A DNA stretch of 64,000 nucleotides from assembly GCA_003955985.1 (NCBI GenBank), contig CP033784.1, positions 496,001 to 560,000 of the forward strand. The letters run 5' to 3'. The translations under genes and the position numbers were made by a program. This document shows positions 46,037-56,731 of this stretch, one piece after another (positions within the stretch are counted from its first letter, which is position 1; each line of letters starts with the position of its first letter). The notes under the pieces are model-generated. The model did no database searches and was not told the origin of the DNA. It saw only the letters and a list, made by a program, of their open reading frames with translations. Origin of the DNA: Corynebacterium jeikeium. GTDB lineage: Bacteria > Actinomycetota > Actinomycetes > Mycobacteriales > Mycobacteriaceae.

Positions 46037-46173
46037 CGGAATTGATGTCTCCTTCATTGAGCTTTCTTGAAGCAGTGAGCTCAAGTGTGGAGGCCAACAA
46101 TGAACGGTTGGTAAACCTAAGGAGGCCAGTCGGGATACTACGCAAACAATTCCGTCAAACTCTTACCAAATTT

Positions 46174-46542
46174 TTAGAAACGGCCAGGTCGTCGAGAACG
46201 CAGACCGTCGACAAAGCCTGCGCAGTAGTCCCATGGGGCGTAACGGGAGGGGTCTGGATCGAATTGTGGCTCGTGAACCGGAGATGCCTGTCCAGACAGG
46301 AGCATCAGGTAGTGGTTTTCCAAAACCTCCCAGTTATAAAAGTGCTCGTCACCGCAGTCCTCACACAACATGCAGACGCCCAGTAATCCCTCTGGGCTCA
46401 AAGCGGTGCGGAATAGGCGAACTGCGGCCAGATCTTCAAGAACCTCTCGACGTTCCTGGTCTGTCAGTGGAGCAAACGGCTCATCCGGCTCGAGAAAGCT
46501 TGCCGGGTCATTGGGATCTCCTTCGAACGGATCCCGCGGCAT
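46174..46542 (-). CDS. DUF5319 family protein
   Basis: An acidic protein of about 122 residues, ordinarily found just upstream of guaB2 in Corynebacteriales. PFEGDPNDPASFLEPDEP at the start, then the block with two CxxC-like pairs (CMLCEDCGDEHFYNWEVL), and WDYCAGFVDGLRS identify the family. The Cys residues could bind metal; the role is unknown. ATG at 46542 is chosen for similarity to the family start; the frame runs open to 46617, and no ribosome-binding site is evident. In C. glutamicum sigD and rsdA lie between this gene and the WhiB gene; here the two genes are only about 140 bases apart. Confidence 0.82.
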   Translation of the reverse strand: MPRDPFEGDPNDPASFLEPDEPFAPLTDQERREVLEDLAAVRLFRTALSPEGLLGVCMLCEDCGDEHFYNWEVLENHYLMLLSGQASPVHEPQFDPDPSRYAPWDYCAGFVDGLRSRRPGRF

Positions 46543-46658
46543 GGATGAGAAAAAGTTGTGGTTCACAACCACTACCGTAACAGCTCTGTACGGCAATCCT
46601 GTCGATTGGCGATGCACTTAGTTGGGGTTTAGTTCACCTTGGAATAACCCTCAGCTAG

Positions 46659-48335
<1,677 letters not shown>

Positions 48336-48385
48336 ACTGGCTTAGTCGAGTTAAATTCCACGGAAAGGGCATGTGAGGAAAGCTC

Positions 48386-49534
48386 ATGCGCGACATCGTT
48401 GAAATCGGTATTGGCCGCGAGGCACGCCGGACCTACGAGTTGGACGATATTGCACTCGTTCCCACTCGTCGTACCCGGTCGTCCAAGGACGTCGATACCT
48501 CCTGGCGAATTGATGCCTACGATTTCGAACTCCCGATGATGATGCATCCGACAGATGCCATCGCCAGCCCGGAATCCGTCGCTGAGTTTGCTCGCCTGGG
48601 CGGCTTGGCGGTTCTCAACGCCGAGGGCATCTGGGCCCGTCATGCCGATGCGCAGGACAAGATCGCCGAGCTGGTGGAGTTGGCAAAGAATGCCGCCACC
48701 AAGCGTGAATCCGAGGCAGTGAACCGCAAGCTGCAGGAACTGCACTCTGCTTCAATTGATACTGACCTGTTGGTTGAGCGCATCAAGGAGATTCGCGCAA
48801 CCGGCGCGATCACTGCAGTTCGTGTCTCCCCGCAGCATGCCCGTGAGCTGGCTCCGCTGGCTATCAAGGCCGGCATCGACTTGTTGGTTATCCAGGGCAC
48901 GCTGATTTCCGCAGAGCATGTCACGGCTCAGGGTGAACCACTAAACCTCAAGGACTTCATCGGCAGCCTGGACGTTCCAGTTATCGCCGGTGGCGTTGTC
49001 GACTACCAGACTGCGCTGCATCTGATGCGTTCAGGTGCCGCTGGTGTGATTGTCGGTACGGGCTTTACGACGTCCCCGGATGCGCTCGGTATCGATGTGC
49101 CAATGGCTACCGCTATTGCGGATGCTGCAGCTGCTCGTAAGGACTACCTCGATGAGACCGAGGGGCGCTACGTCCACATCATTGCCGATGGCGGCATTGA
49201 TACCGTCGGTGACATTGCCAAGGCAATCGCCTGCGGTGCGGATGCTGTGGCACTGTCCAGTGTGCTGGCAACCGTCCACGAAGCTCCGGGGCAGGGCTAC
49301 GCCTGGCCGTCTGTTGCGGCACACCCGAAGTACCCGCGCGGTGCGGTGTGGCCGGTCGTCGACGATGAGAAGGAATTGGTCAGCCTGGAAGAGGCTCTGT
49401 TTGGCCCTTCCGCTTCGCCGTTCGGTGACCGCAATCTCGCCGGTGGCCTGCGTCGCGCAATGGCCAAGTGCGGCTTTACCAACCTGAAGTCCTTCCACCG
49501 CGTTGAGCTGTCGGTACGTCCAAAGGGTTTTTAA
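48386..49534 (+). CDS. guaB3: GuaB3 family IMP dehydrogenase-related protein
   Basis: A 382-residue TIM-barrel relative of IMP dehydrogenase without CBS domains. EIGIGREARRTYELDDIALVPTRRTRSSKDV at the start (residues 4-35) and the barrel blocks VIAGGVVDYQTALHLM and IADGGIDTVGDIAKAIACGADAV identify the family, annotated as GuaB3 in actinobacteria. Its reaction is unproven here and it may act on a related purine nucleotide. It follows guaB2 by 50 bases. The next gene has a structured leader. Confidence 0.93.
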   Translation: MRDIVEIGIGREARRTYELDDIALVPTRRTRSSKDVDTSWRIDAYDFELPMMMHPTDAIASPESVAEFARLGGLAVLNAEGIWARHADAQDKIAELVELAKNAATKRESEAVNRKLQELHSASIDTDLLVERIKEIRATGAITAVRVSPQHARELAPLAIKAGIDLLVIQGTLISAEHVTAQGEPLNLKDFIGSLDVPVIAGGVVDYQTALHLMRSGAAGVIVGTGFTTSPDALGIDVPMATAIADAAAARKDYLDETEGRYVHIIADGGIDTVGDIAKAIACGADAVALSSVLATVHEAPGQGYAWPSVAAHPKYPRGAVWPVVDDEKELVSLEEALFGPSASPFGDRNLAGGLRRAMAKCGFTNLKSFHRVELSVRPKGF

Positions 49535-49575
49535 TTAAAGTAATCGGATAGTTTTTTCGCAAAACTACCTTACTG

Positions 49576-49650
49576 AAAAGCCACCTCCGCTTAGGGTTAG
49601 GAACATGAGTTCCGCGCATTAGCGTTACGCCCTTAGAGAAGGTGGCTTTT
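49576..49650 (+). promoter_or_regulatory. Structured leader before the GMC oxidoreductase gene
   Basis: AAAAGCCACCT (49576-49586) pairs perfectly with AGGTGGCTTTT (49640-49650). The 53-base loop contains a second stem, GGAAC-ATGA-GTTCC. The right arm covers the start codon's upstream AGAAGG and is followed by TTTTCCC. It may be a terminator with a long loop, or a switch that hides the ribosome-binding site. Confidence 0.5.
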
Positions 49651-49653
49651 CCC

Positions 49654-51402
49654 ATGAGTAAACAACGCGATTTCGATGTTGTAATCGTCGGTTCCGGTTT
49701 CGGTGGTTCTGTTTCTGCTTTGCGGTTGACTGAAAAGGGCTACCGAGTGGCAGTTCTCGAAGCTGGTCGACGGTTCGAAGATAAAGACTTTGCCAAGACC
49801 AGCTGGCGGCTTCACAAGTACCTGTGGGCTCCTAAGCTGGGGCTCTTTGGTGTCCAGCGTGTGCACATGTTGAAAGATGTCATGATTCTCGCTGGTGCCG
49901 GCGTCGGCGGTGGTTCTCTTAACTACGCAAACACTCTGTATAAGCCGGGTACTGAATACTTCCAGCACCGTCAGTGGGGGCACATTACCGACTGGGAGTC
50001 AGAACTCACTCCGCACTATGACAATGCATCTCGCATGCTCGGGGTGGTCACCAACCCATCCGACACGCCTGCCGACGTCGTCATGCGTGAAGTAGCCGAA
50101 GATATGGGGGTGGGGCATACTTTCCGCTCGACTCCGGTGGGGGTGTTCTTTGGCGCCAAGACCGGTGGTCAGGGTGCGCCGGGGCAAACAGTTTCCGATC
50201 CTTACTTCGGGGGGATTGGCCCGGACCGTACTGCTTGTACGGAATGTGGTGAGTGCATGACTGGTTGCCGTCACAATGCTAAGAACACCCTGGTTAAGAA
50301 CTACCTCTACTTGGCGGAGAAGTTTGGTGCGCAGGTCTTTGACCGCACTACCGTTACCGGTCTGCATCCTCAGGCTGATGGCTCCTGGGTTATTGACACT
50401 GAGCGCACTGGTCGTTGGGTAGCTAAGGGCAAGCAGCAGTTTAGCGCTAAGCGCGTCATTCTCGCCGCCGGTGCATGGGGCACCCAGAATTTGCTGCATC
50501 GCCAGCAGGCCGATGGGCACTTGCCGCTGCTGCCGAAGTCTTTGGGCAAGCTGACCCGCACTAACTCCGAGGCTATTTTGGGCGCGATGGGTACGAAGGT
50601 GGACCCGGAAAATGACTTCTCTAACGGTGTAGCCATCACTTCGTCATTCTTCCCAGATGAGGACACCCATATCGAGCCAGTGCGCTATGGCAAGGGTTCT
50701 AATGCCATCGCAATGCTGCAGATGATTATGACCGAAGGAGGTCGTGCAACTCCGCGTTGGCTGCAGGCTGTGGGAACCGTCGTAAAGCATCCTAACTACC
50801 TGACGCAGCTCGTGAATCTGCGTAAGTGGTCGCAGCGCACCGTGATTTCTCTGGTGATGCAGAATCGCGACAACTCGATTACGACGTACCTGCAGAAGAT
50901 TGGGCCGGTGCGTTTCCTGATGAGTAAGCAGGGCGAGGGGGAGCCGAATCCGACGTGGATTCCGTCGGGTAACGAAGCTACGCAACGTGCGGCGGACAAG
51001 CTCAGTGCACGTAGTCGGAATGGTCGTGTGCTAGCGGGTGGCACTATCGGTGAGTTGGCAAATATTCCTTTGACAGCTCACTTCATTGGCGGTGCGACGA
51101 TTTCGGATTCGCCTGAAAACGGCGTCGTTGATCCGTACTTGCGTGTGTGGGGTTACCCGACGCTCTCGATTCACGACGGTTCGGCGATGGCAGCCAACCC
51201 GGGAGTGAACCCGTCACTGTCGATTTCCGCGAATGCGGAGCGTGCAACGTCGCTGTGGCCGAATAAGGGTGAGGAAGATCAGCGTCCGGCGCAGGGTGAG
51301 TCCTACGTGCGCCTGGATCCGATTGCTCCGGTGAACCCGGCTGTGCCGGAAGATGCTCCGGCTGCACTGAACCTGGGTATGCCTGCAGTCCGTAAGTCTT
51401 GA
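49654..51402 (+). CDS. GMC-family FAD oxidoreductase, ChoD-like
   Basis: A 582-residue FAD enzyme. The dinucleotide-binding motif is at the N-terminus (VVIVGSGFGGSVSALRL). A Cys-rich block CTECGECMTGCRHNAKNTL lies at about residues 193-211. The GMC C-terminal part includes GGATISDSPENGVVDPYLRVWGYP with the catalytic-region His and NPSLSISANAERATS. The family includes M. tuberculosis ChoD, found at this same place between guaB3 and guaA; whether it oxidises cholesterol is not known for ChoD-like proteins. ATG at 49654 is preferred over GTG at 49642. No signal peptide is evident. Confidence 0.85.
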   Translation: MSKQRDFDVVIVGSGFGGSVSALRLTEKGYRVAVLEAGRRFEDKDFAKTSWRLHKYLWAPKLGLFGVQRVHMLKDVMILAGAGVGGGSLNYANTLYKPGTEYFQHRQWGHITDWESELTPHYDNASRMLGVVTNPSDTPADVVMREVAEDMGVGHTFRSTPVGVFFGAKTGGQGAPGQTVSDPYFGGIGPDRTACTECGECMTGCRHNAKNTLVKNYLYLAEKFGAQVFDRTTVTGLHPQADGSWVIDTERTGRWVAKGKQQFSAKRVILAAGAWGTQNLLHRQQADGHLPLLPKSLGKLTRTNSEAILGAMGTKVDPENDFSNGVAITSSFFPDEDTHIEPVRYGKGSNAIAMLQMIMTEGGRATPRWLQAVGTVVKHPNYLTQLVNLRKWSQRTVISLVMQNRDNSITTYLQKIGPVRFLMSKQGEGEPNPTWIPSGNEATQRAADKLSARSRNGRVLAGGTIGELANIPLTAHFIGGATISDSPENGVVDPYLRVWGYPTLSIHDGSAMAANPGVNPSLSISANAERATSLWPNKGEEDQRPAQGESYVRLDPIAPVNPAVPEDAPAALNLGMPAVRKS

Positions 51403-51415
51403 TAAGCTTTAGGGC

Positions 51416-52990
51416 GTGTCTGAACAGGTGACTAAGCCCGTCCTCGTCGTGGACTTCGGTGCGCAGTATGCGCAGCTCATCGCGCGACGTGTGCGCGAGG
51501 CAAAAATTTATTCCGAAGTGGTCTCGCATGATGCGACGACCGAAGAAATTAAGGCCAAGAACCCGGCTGCGCTGGTGCTGTCCGGCGGCCCGTCCAGTGC
51601 CTACGCCGAAGGTGCCCCGAAGCTCAACCCAGAGTGGCTTGAGCTGGGCATTCCGGTGTTTGGTATTTGCTACGGCTTCCAGGCGATGACTGAGGTGCTC
51701 GGCGGCACGATCGCTGCTACCGGTGACCGTGAGTACGGCCGCACGCAGCTGAACGTCGTCGATGGTGGCGGTGTCGCTCACACTGGTGTGCCGGAGACAC
51801 ACGAGGTGTGGATGAGCCACGGTGACGCGGTGTCTAAGGCACCGGAGGGCTTCACCGTTACGGCGTCCACCAAGGGTGCTCCGGTAGCGGCTTTCGAGTG
51901 CTTGGAAAAGCGCATGGCCGGTGTGCAGTACCACCCGGAGGTCAACCACTCGCCGTATGGTCAGCAGGTTCTGGAGAAGTTCCTGTATGAGATTGCTGGC
52001 CTGGAGCCGGACTGGACTGCCGCTAACATCGCGGAAGAGCTGATTGAGCAGGTCCGTAATCAGGTCGGTGAGACCGGTCGCGCAATTTGCGGTCTGTCTG
52101 GCGGCGTTGACTCCGCAGTTGCCGCCGCGCTTGTGCAACGCGCTATTGGTGACCGTCTGACCTGTGTCTTCGTCGACCATGGGCTGCTGCGCCAGGGCGA
52201 GCGCGAGCAGGTTGAGAAGGATTTCGTTGCCGCCACTGGTGCGAAGCTGATTACCGTCGACGATTCCAGGGTCTTCCTGGATGCTCTGGCTGGTATCACC
52301 GATCCGGAGACCAAACGTAAGACCATCGGCCGTGAGTTCATCCGCTCCTTCGAGCGCGCTGTCGCACAGGCGCTGGAGGGCGCTCCGGAGGGCGAGACCG
52401 TGGACTTCCTGGTCCAGGGCACCCTGTACCCGGATGTGGTTGAGTCCGGTGGCGGTTCTGGTACCGCCAACATTAAGAGCCACCACAACGTCGGCGGTCT
52501 GCCGGATGACGTTGAGTTCACCCTCGTTGAGCCGCTGCGCCTGCTGTTCAAGGACGAGGTCCGTGCGGTCGGCCGCGAACTGGGGCTGCCGGAAGAAATC
52601 GTCGCTCGCCAGCCGTTCCCGGGCCCGGGTCTTGGTATCCGCATCATCGGCGCTGTCGATGAGGAGCGTCTGGATACCCTCCGTCGCGCCGACGCCATTG
52701 CACGCGAGGAAATGACGGCCGCAGGTATGGACGAGGTTGTCTGGCAGTGCCCGGTCGTCCTGCTTGCCGACGTCCGCTCGGTCGGTGTCCAGGGCGATGG
52801 TCGTACTTATGGCCACCCAATCGTGCTGCGCCCGGTTTCCTCTGAGGATGCGATGACCGCTGACTGGACCCGCGTTCCGTACGACACTTTGGAGAAAATC
52901 TCCACTCGTATCACCAACGAGGTGCCTGAGGTCAACCGCGTGGTCCTGGATGTGACTTCCAAGCCACCGGGAACCATTGAGTGGGAGTAA
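51416..52990 (+). CDS. guaA: GMP synthase (glutamine-hydrolyzing)
   Basis: Converts XMP to GMP using glutamine. The N-terminal glutaminase (about residues 1-200) has the nucleophilic Cys in GICYGFQ and the triad His in [11 protein letters not shown]. The ATP pyrophosphatase domain has the P-loop [14 protein letters not shown]. The C-terminal dimerisation domain ends KPPGTIEWE. At 524 aa it has normal length. The start is a GTG 13 bases after the previous stop, with TTTAGGG upstream, so it is probably in the same transcript as the GMC gene. Confidence 0.97.
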   Translation: MSEQVTKPVLVVDFGAQYAQLIARRVREAKIYSEVVSHDATTEEIKAKNPAALVLSGGPSSAYAEGAPKLNPEWLELGIPVFGICYGFQAMTEVLGGTIAATGDREYGRTQLNVVDGGGVAHTGVPETHEVWMSHGDAVSKAPEGFTVTASTKGAPVAAFECLEKRMAGVQYHPEVNHSPYGQQVLEKFLYEIAGLEPDWTAANIAEELIEQVRNQVGETGRAICGLSGGVDSAVAAALVQRAIGDRLTCVFVDHGLLRQGEREQVEKDFVAATGAKLITVDDSRVFLDALAGITDPETKRKTIGREFIRSFERAVAQALEGAPEGETVDFLVQGTLYPDVVESGGGSGTANIKSHHNVGGLPDDVEFTLVEPLRLLFKDEVRAVGRELGLPEEIVARQPFPGPGLGIRIIGAVDEERLDTLRRADAIAREEMTAAGMDEVVWQCPVVLLADVRSVGVQGDGRTYGHPIVLRPVSSEDAMTADWTRVPYDTLEKISTRITNEVPEVNRVVLDVTSKPPGTIEWE

Positions 52991-52994
52991 GCCA

Positions 52995-53756
52995 CTAGTT
53001 GGCAAGGGCCGTGTCTGTGAGTTGTGCAAACTCGCGGGCACGGCCCTTTTCCGTCAGGGCCGAATTGTTCTTGGCGATGGTGATGCGCTTATCGGCGGCT
53101 AGGGTGTGGAGAGCTGCGCTCACGGTATCGTCGTCAAGCATGGCGAAATAGGGGAGCTGGTCGGTGAAGAAGACGTAGCCGTCGCGTAGACGTGCGATGA
53201 AGAGGACTGTGAGGATGCGGGCCTCTGGTGAGTCGGCGGGGTAGGGGCAGCGCTGGGCGAAATTGTCAGGAAGATGCGCGGCGAGAGGGAGGAATCCGAA
53301 TTGCCGCGGCAGGATTGCGCAGGTAGCGGTGATGGCGGACAGAACTAGGGTCATTATGCAGGCGACCGGTGTAGAGGAAATTCGTTCGGCGACGGCGGCA
53401 ATGATCCATGCTCCGGGGAAGATGAGCAGCACGCTTATACTGCTATTCCACGAGATGTCGTTTGGTGACTCACGCATCGGCTCTGCGAAGTAGGAGGGCC
53501 GAGTTTCTTTGGTGGGTGTTTTTGCCTGGCGCACGAAAAGTGTGGTGCCGATGAGTACCAGTAAAAGCGCTATCATGATCCACCAGCCAATGGAGCCGAT
53601 GATGTGGGCTTTAAGCAATGCGAGCAGTGCGATCACTGCGGTGGTGACGCCAATTGCCGTCCCCAGGCGCACGGGACTATTGATAAATTTTGTCGTGCGT
53701 TCGGCCCCGTCTTGGTAAGAGCCTGAAGAGTGTTGGTGCCGGCTGGAATCTGTCAT
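52995..53756 (-). CDS. Membrane protein with C-terminal winged-helix-like domain
   Basis: A 253-residue protein. After a polar N-terminus of about 30 residues come two membrane helices (about 32-80), a loop, and two more helices (about 108-150). A soluble C-terminal 90 residues, with ILTVLFIARLRDGYVFFTDQLPYF and ALHTLAADKRITI, looks like a winged helix. I do not know the family. It converges with guaA, with only four bases between stops. Confidence 0.65.
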   Translation of the reverse strand: MTDSSRHQHSSGSYQDGAERTTKFINSPVRLGTAIGVTTAVIALLALLKAHIIGSIGWWIMIALLLVLIGTTLFVRQAKTPTKETRPSYFAEPMRESPNDISWNSSISVLLIFPGAWIIAAVAERISSTPVACIMTLVLSAITATCAILPRQFGFLPLAAHLPDNFAQRCPYPADSPEARILTVLFIARLRDGYVFFTDQLPYFAMLDDDTVSAALHTLAADKRITIAKNNSALTEKGRAREFAQLTDTALAN

Positions 53757-53821
53757 ACTTCTTAATTTTAGTAGCGATGGAACTATAGATTGTTGAGAGT
53801 TGTGTGGCTAGTGTTATGACC

Positions 53822-54127
53822 ATGAGCATTGTAAAAATTAACGCTATTACCGTTCCTGAGGGTGCGGGAGAAGAGCTCGAACGTCGCTTTTCCGCTAACT
53901 CTTCAAAGATGACCGATGTGCCGGGTTTCATTGGTTTCCAACTGCTGCGTCCGACTGCAGGAGAGAGCCGCTACTTCGTCTTTACCGAGTGGGAGAGTGA
54001 GGAGGCCTACCAGGGGTGGCGTGAGGGCCGTGCCTTCAAGGCTTCGCATGAGGGCGAAAAGCGCAAGCCGGTGTCGTCGTCGGCTGATTTGCTCGAATTC
54101 GATGTAGTTCTCGATGTGAAGGCCTAA
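53822..54127 (+). CDS. MhuD-like heme-degrading monooxygenase, ABM fold
   Basis: A 101-residue protein of the antibiotic-biosynthesis-monooxygenase fold. The residues that matter in the heme oxygenase MhuD of M. tuberculosis (Asn7, Trp66, His75) correspond here to Asn7, Trp66 and His76, counted from the ATG at 53822, so breakdown of heme for iron is likely. MhuD-type enzymes make mycobilins rather than biliverdin; which product forms here cannot be told. An ATG at 53816 would add two residues. No obvious DtxR box is seen upstream. Confidence 0.78.
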   Translation: MSIVKINAITVPEGAGEELERRFSANSSKMTDVPGFIGFQLLRPTAGESRYFVFTEWESEEAYQGWREGRAFKASHEGEKRKPVSSSADLLEFDVVLDVKA

Positions 54128-54203
54128 GTAGTACGAAATGTAGTACTCGGCTGAGGTTAGAGCGTCGCGCGGTGGTGTGCGGCGCTTTTCTTCGCACATT
54201 AAT

Positions 54204-54219
54204 ATCGAACGTACGTGCT
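54204..54219. promoter_or_regulatory. Weak SOS-box-like site before imuA'
   Basis: TCGAAC, four bases, GTGCTA. The left half matches the LexA half-site of Actinobacteria (TCGAAC-N4-GTTCGA) and the right half matches at four of six bases. It lies 113 bases before imuA'. A second partial site TCGAGCAGTGTTCGT (54260-54274) is one base short. Confidence 0.4.
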
Positions 54220-54331
54220 ATTTAGGGTAGTGTTTAATCCGCTTGTTGGGAAAGAATATTCGAGCAGTGTTCGTGGTGGGCAGGGCAGTGAGATGGCAGT
54301 GGGATAGCAGTGGGATGAGGTGGAATAAGAA

Positions 54332-55027
54332 GTGACAACGGCGGTCAATATTGCTGCGGGGCAGTCTAGGGAACAGACTATTGCGGCATTGCGGCAGGCG
54401 ATGGCAGCCCAGTCTGGTGGGACTGCAACTGGTGCAACCTTTGGGCTCGGTGAGGCTCTGCCGGTGCCGGAGGCGTTGGAAAATACGTTGGCGGGAGCAG
54501 TGCGAAAAGGGGCTGTCAGTGTCATTGAACAGCCCGGTGCGGTATTGGCAGGCCTAATCGCGGAAGTTACGAAGACAGGTCATGTTGCGCTAGTTGGACT
54601 CGCTGAACAGGGGTTGCTCTCCGTAGTGGAGTTGGGCGGGAAGCTATCGAACATTGTCTGTGTACCAGATCCTGGAATGCAGCCACTTGAAGTAATTGGG
54701 CTGTTGGCGGACGGCGTTGACTTGGTGGTGGCTTCGTTGGCGCGCACTCCGCCGCCGTCGCAGGCACGTCCGCTGCAGGCACGACTGCGCACGAGTGGTT
54801 GTGCTCTGGTTTTTGTCGGGCAGCAGTGGCCGGGCGCTGCTGCGGAAATTTCCAGCTCTGTCGCTGGTGTTTCCGGGCTTGGCACTGGTTATGGCCGGAT
54901 TCGAGCAGTGGATTACCAAGTCAGTGTGTCGGGGACGCGGTTTCCGCGGAGGCAGTGCCGTTGGCGGGTGGGGGAACAGGTGGAACAGAACAATGTGGTC
55001 GCGTTTCCCGCGCAGAGGAGGTCCTAG
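54332..55027 (+). CDS. imuA': ImuA'-like RecA-fold protein of the mutagenic translesion system
   Basis: A 231-residue protein resembling the ImuA' (Rv3395c-like) partner of ImuB and DnaE2. It has a RecA-like layout with weak nucleotide-binding motifs, AVLAGLIAEV near residue 70 and a central VALVGLAEQGLLSVVELG. The assignment depends mostly on the coupled ImuB gene: the stop TAG overlaps the ImuB GTG by one base. In M. tuberculosis the three proteins carry out LexA-induced error-prone repair. An SOS-like box lies upstream. GTG at 54332 is the chosen start; no strong ribosome-binding site is visible. Confidence 0.7.
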   Translation: MTTAVNIAAGQSREQTIAALRQAMAAQSGGTATGATFGLGEALPVPEALENTLAGAVRKGAVSVIEQPGAVLAGLIAEVTKTGHVALVGLAEQGLLSVVELGGKLSNIVCVPDPGMQPLEVIGLLADGVDLVVASLARTPPPSQARPLQARLRTSGCALVFVGQQWPGAAAEISSSVAGVSGLGTGYGRIRAVDYQVSVSGTRFPRRQCRWRVGEQVEQNNVVAFPAQRRS

Positions 55028-56691
55028 TGGTAGCGGCGGAATCGAGCCGTGTGGTGGCGCTATGGCTTCCTGATTGGCCAGTGCAGGCAGCACATCTAGC
55101 ATCTGTGACGTCGCAGGCTAATCCGCTCAGTCCAGTTGCGATTGTGGGTGATAGCGGAGTAGCTGCTTGTTCTCCGAGTGCGCGCCGTGCAGGGGTACGG
55201 CGCGGGCAAAGCCGTCGCCATGCGGAAGCGTTGTGCCCGGAGCTGGAGGTTGTCGAGGAAAGTGCGGTGCGCGACGCTGCAGAATTCGAGTCCGTGCTGC
55301 AACGGTTGGAGGCGGTGGCAGCTGGGGTCGAAGCTCTACGGCCAGGCTTGGCGGTTGTGGCAGCGCGAGGGGTAATGCGTTATTACGGCGGACAGGATGT
55401 GGCCTTGGAAAAGCTGCTTGATGCCGCTGCGGTACCGGGCGTGGACTGCAGCTTGGGGCTCGCGGACGATATTGTGACAGCTATTTTGGCAGCGCGCAGG
55501 GGAGTGCTGGTAGCTCCCGGGGAAGATGAAGGCAAAAGATTTCGGCAGGGAATCTCTCTGGTGGAGCTGAGGGCGGAAAGTGCACTGGAGATGCCCGCAG
55601 AGCTTGCGAAGTCGTGGCAGGAACTCGGCCTGCGCACATTGGGGGATGTCGCTGCGTTACCGAAGCGGGATATAGCCAACAGGTTTGGGGCGCAGGGGGC
55701 TAGATGGCACGATTTGGCCTGCCGTGGGGAAGTGCGGTTGGTGGCGCCGCGATCTTTGCCGCCAGGACTGGCGGTGAGCTACCAGTCTTGGGAGAGTCCA
55801 CTCCGAAGAGTGGATGAGGCCTCATTCGTCGCGCGCTTTCTAGCTGGGCAACTGCATGAACAGCTTTTTAGCCATGGGTATTCGTGTTACCGCTTAGCGG
55901 TGGTGGCGCAGTTTAGTGACGGCTCAGAGGTGCGCAGAGTATGGCGCTGCACTGAGCCACTGGCAGAACAGACTACGGCTGACAGAGTTCGGTGGCAGCT
56001 CGATGGCTGGCTGAATAACAGGAATCGGCAGCAGCCACGAGGGAACAGTGGCACTGTTGCTGGAGTTGTTGACGGCGCTGAGGAAAACGACGGAGATGAT
56101 AGCCGCGGAATTGTAGAGCTGCAGTTAGAGCCACTGGATGTGGTCGCCGCCGGGGCCGTAAAGCAGGATCTGTGGCACGGTAGTGATGATGCGCGAGCCA
56201 AAGCGCGCCGGGCTGCCGAGCGTGTGCAGGGGTTACTGGGGTCAGAGGCAGTACAGCAACCAATCATGCAGGGCGGGCGTGGCCCAGGGGAAAGAGTGGG
56301 ATTTGTCGCTTTCGGAGAAAACCCCAAAAACACAAAAACCGCGGAAAATAATCAGCCGTGGCCGGGAGCCGTTCTTGCTCCCAATCCGGCAACTATTCCC
56401 GCGACTGCTAATGCTGAGGTGGAAGTGCTCGATGCCAATGGGCAGATCGTGGGCGTAACTGGGCGAGCGACCATGACGGCGGAACCATCTCTGGTGCGGC
56501 ATGGAGTGACAACGTACCGCGTGTCATCGTGGGCTGGGCCCTGGCCGATTGACGAGCGCTGGTGGGTACCCGATGAGGCTCGCCGAGCGGCAAGACTACA
56601 AATCCGTGCGGTAGCGCATGACGGTACCATCGCCGCCTGGTTGCTCATAGGGCATGCCGGCGCATGGAGAATCGAGGGGGCTTACGCGTAG
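55027..56691 (+). CDS. imuB: ImuB, Y-family polymerase homologue of the DnaE2 mutasome
   Basis: A 554-residue Y-family-like protein. In mycobacteria ImuB is catalytically inactive and links DnaE2 to the beta clamp. RVVALWLPDWPVQAA at the start and SARRAGVRRGQSRRHAEALCPEL show the Y-family beginning; the usual acidic D-x-D of active polymerases is replaced by LPDW. RTLGDVAALPKRDIANRFG is the helix-hairpin-helix. GTG at 55027 follows GAGGAGG (55015-55021). The C-terminal 80 or so residues form a Trp-rich end found in ImuB. DnaE2 lies 4.7 kb downstream. Confidence 0.88.
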   Translation: MVAAESSRVVALWLPDWPVQAAHLASVTSQANPLSPVAIVGDSGVAACSPSARRAGVRRGQSRRHAEALCPELEVVEESAVRDAAEFESVLQRLEAVAAGVEALRPGLAVVAARGVMRYYGGQDVALEKLLDAAAVPGVDCSLGLADDIVTAILAARRGVLVAPGEDEGKRFRQGISLVELRAESALEMPAELAKSWQELGLRTLGDVAALPKRDIANRFGAQGARWHDLACRGEVRLVAPRSLPPGLAVSYQSWESPLRRVDEASFVARFLAGQLHEQLFSHGYSCYRLAVVAQFSDGSEVRRVWRCTEPLAEQTTADRVRWQLDGWLNNRNRQQPRGNSGTVAGVVDGAEENDGDDSRGIVELQLEPLDVVAAGAVKQDLWHGSDDARAKARRAAERVQGLLGSEAVQQPIMQGGRGPGERVGFVAFGENPKNTKTAENNQPWPGAVLAPNPATIPATANAEVEVLDANGQIVGVTGRATMTAEPSLVRHGVTTYRVSSWAGPWPIDERWWVPDEARRAARLQIRAVAHDGTIAAWLLIGHAGAWRIEGAYA

Positions 56692-56731
56692 AGGCGTAGC
56701 GAGGGGCCGGCACCGGGGATGGGCAACCCGA

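Noticed and set aside
51083..53041. A 652-residue open frame antisense to guaA
   Set aside because: guaA is unmistakable on the plus strand; the antisense frame is a by-product of GC-rich codon use.
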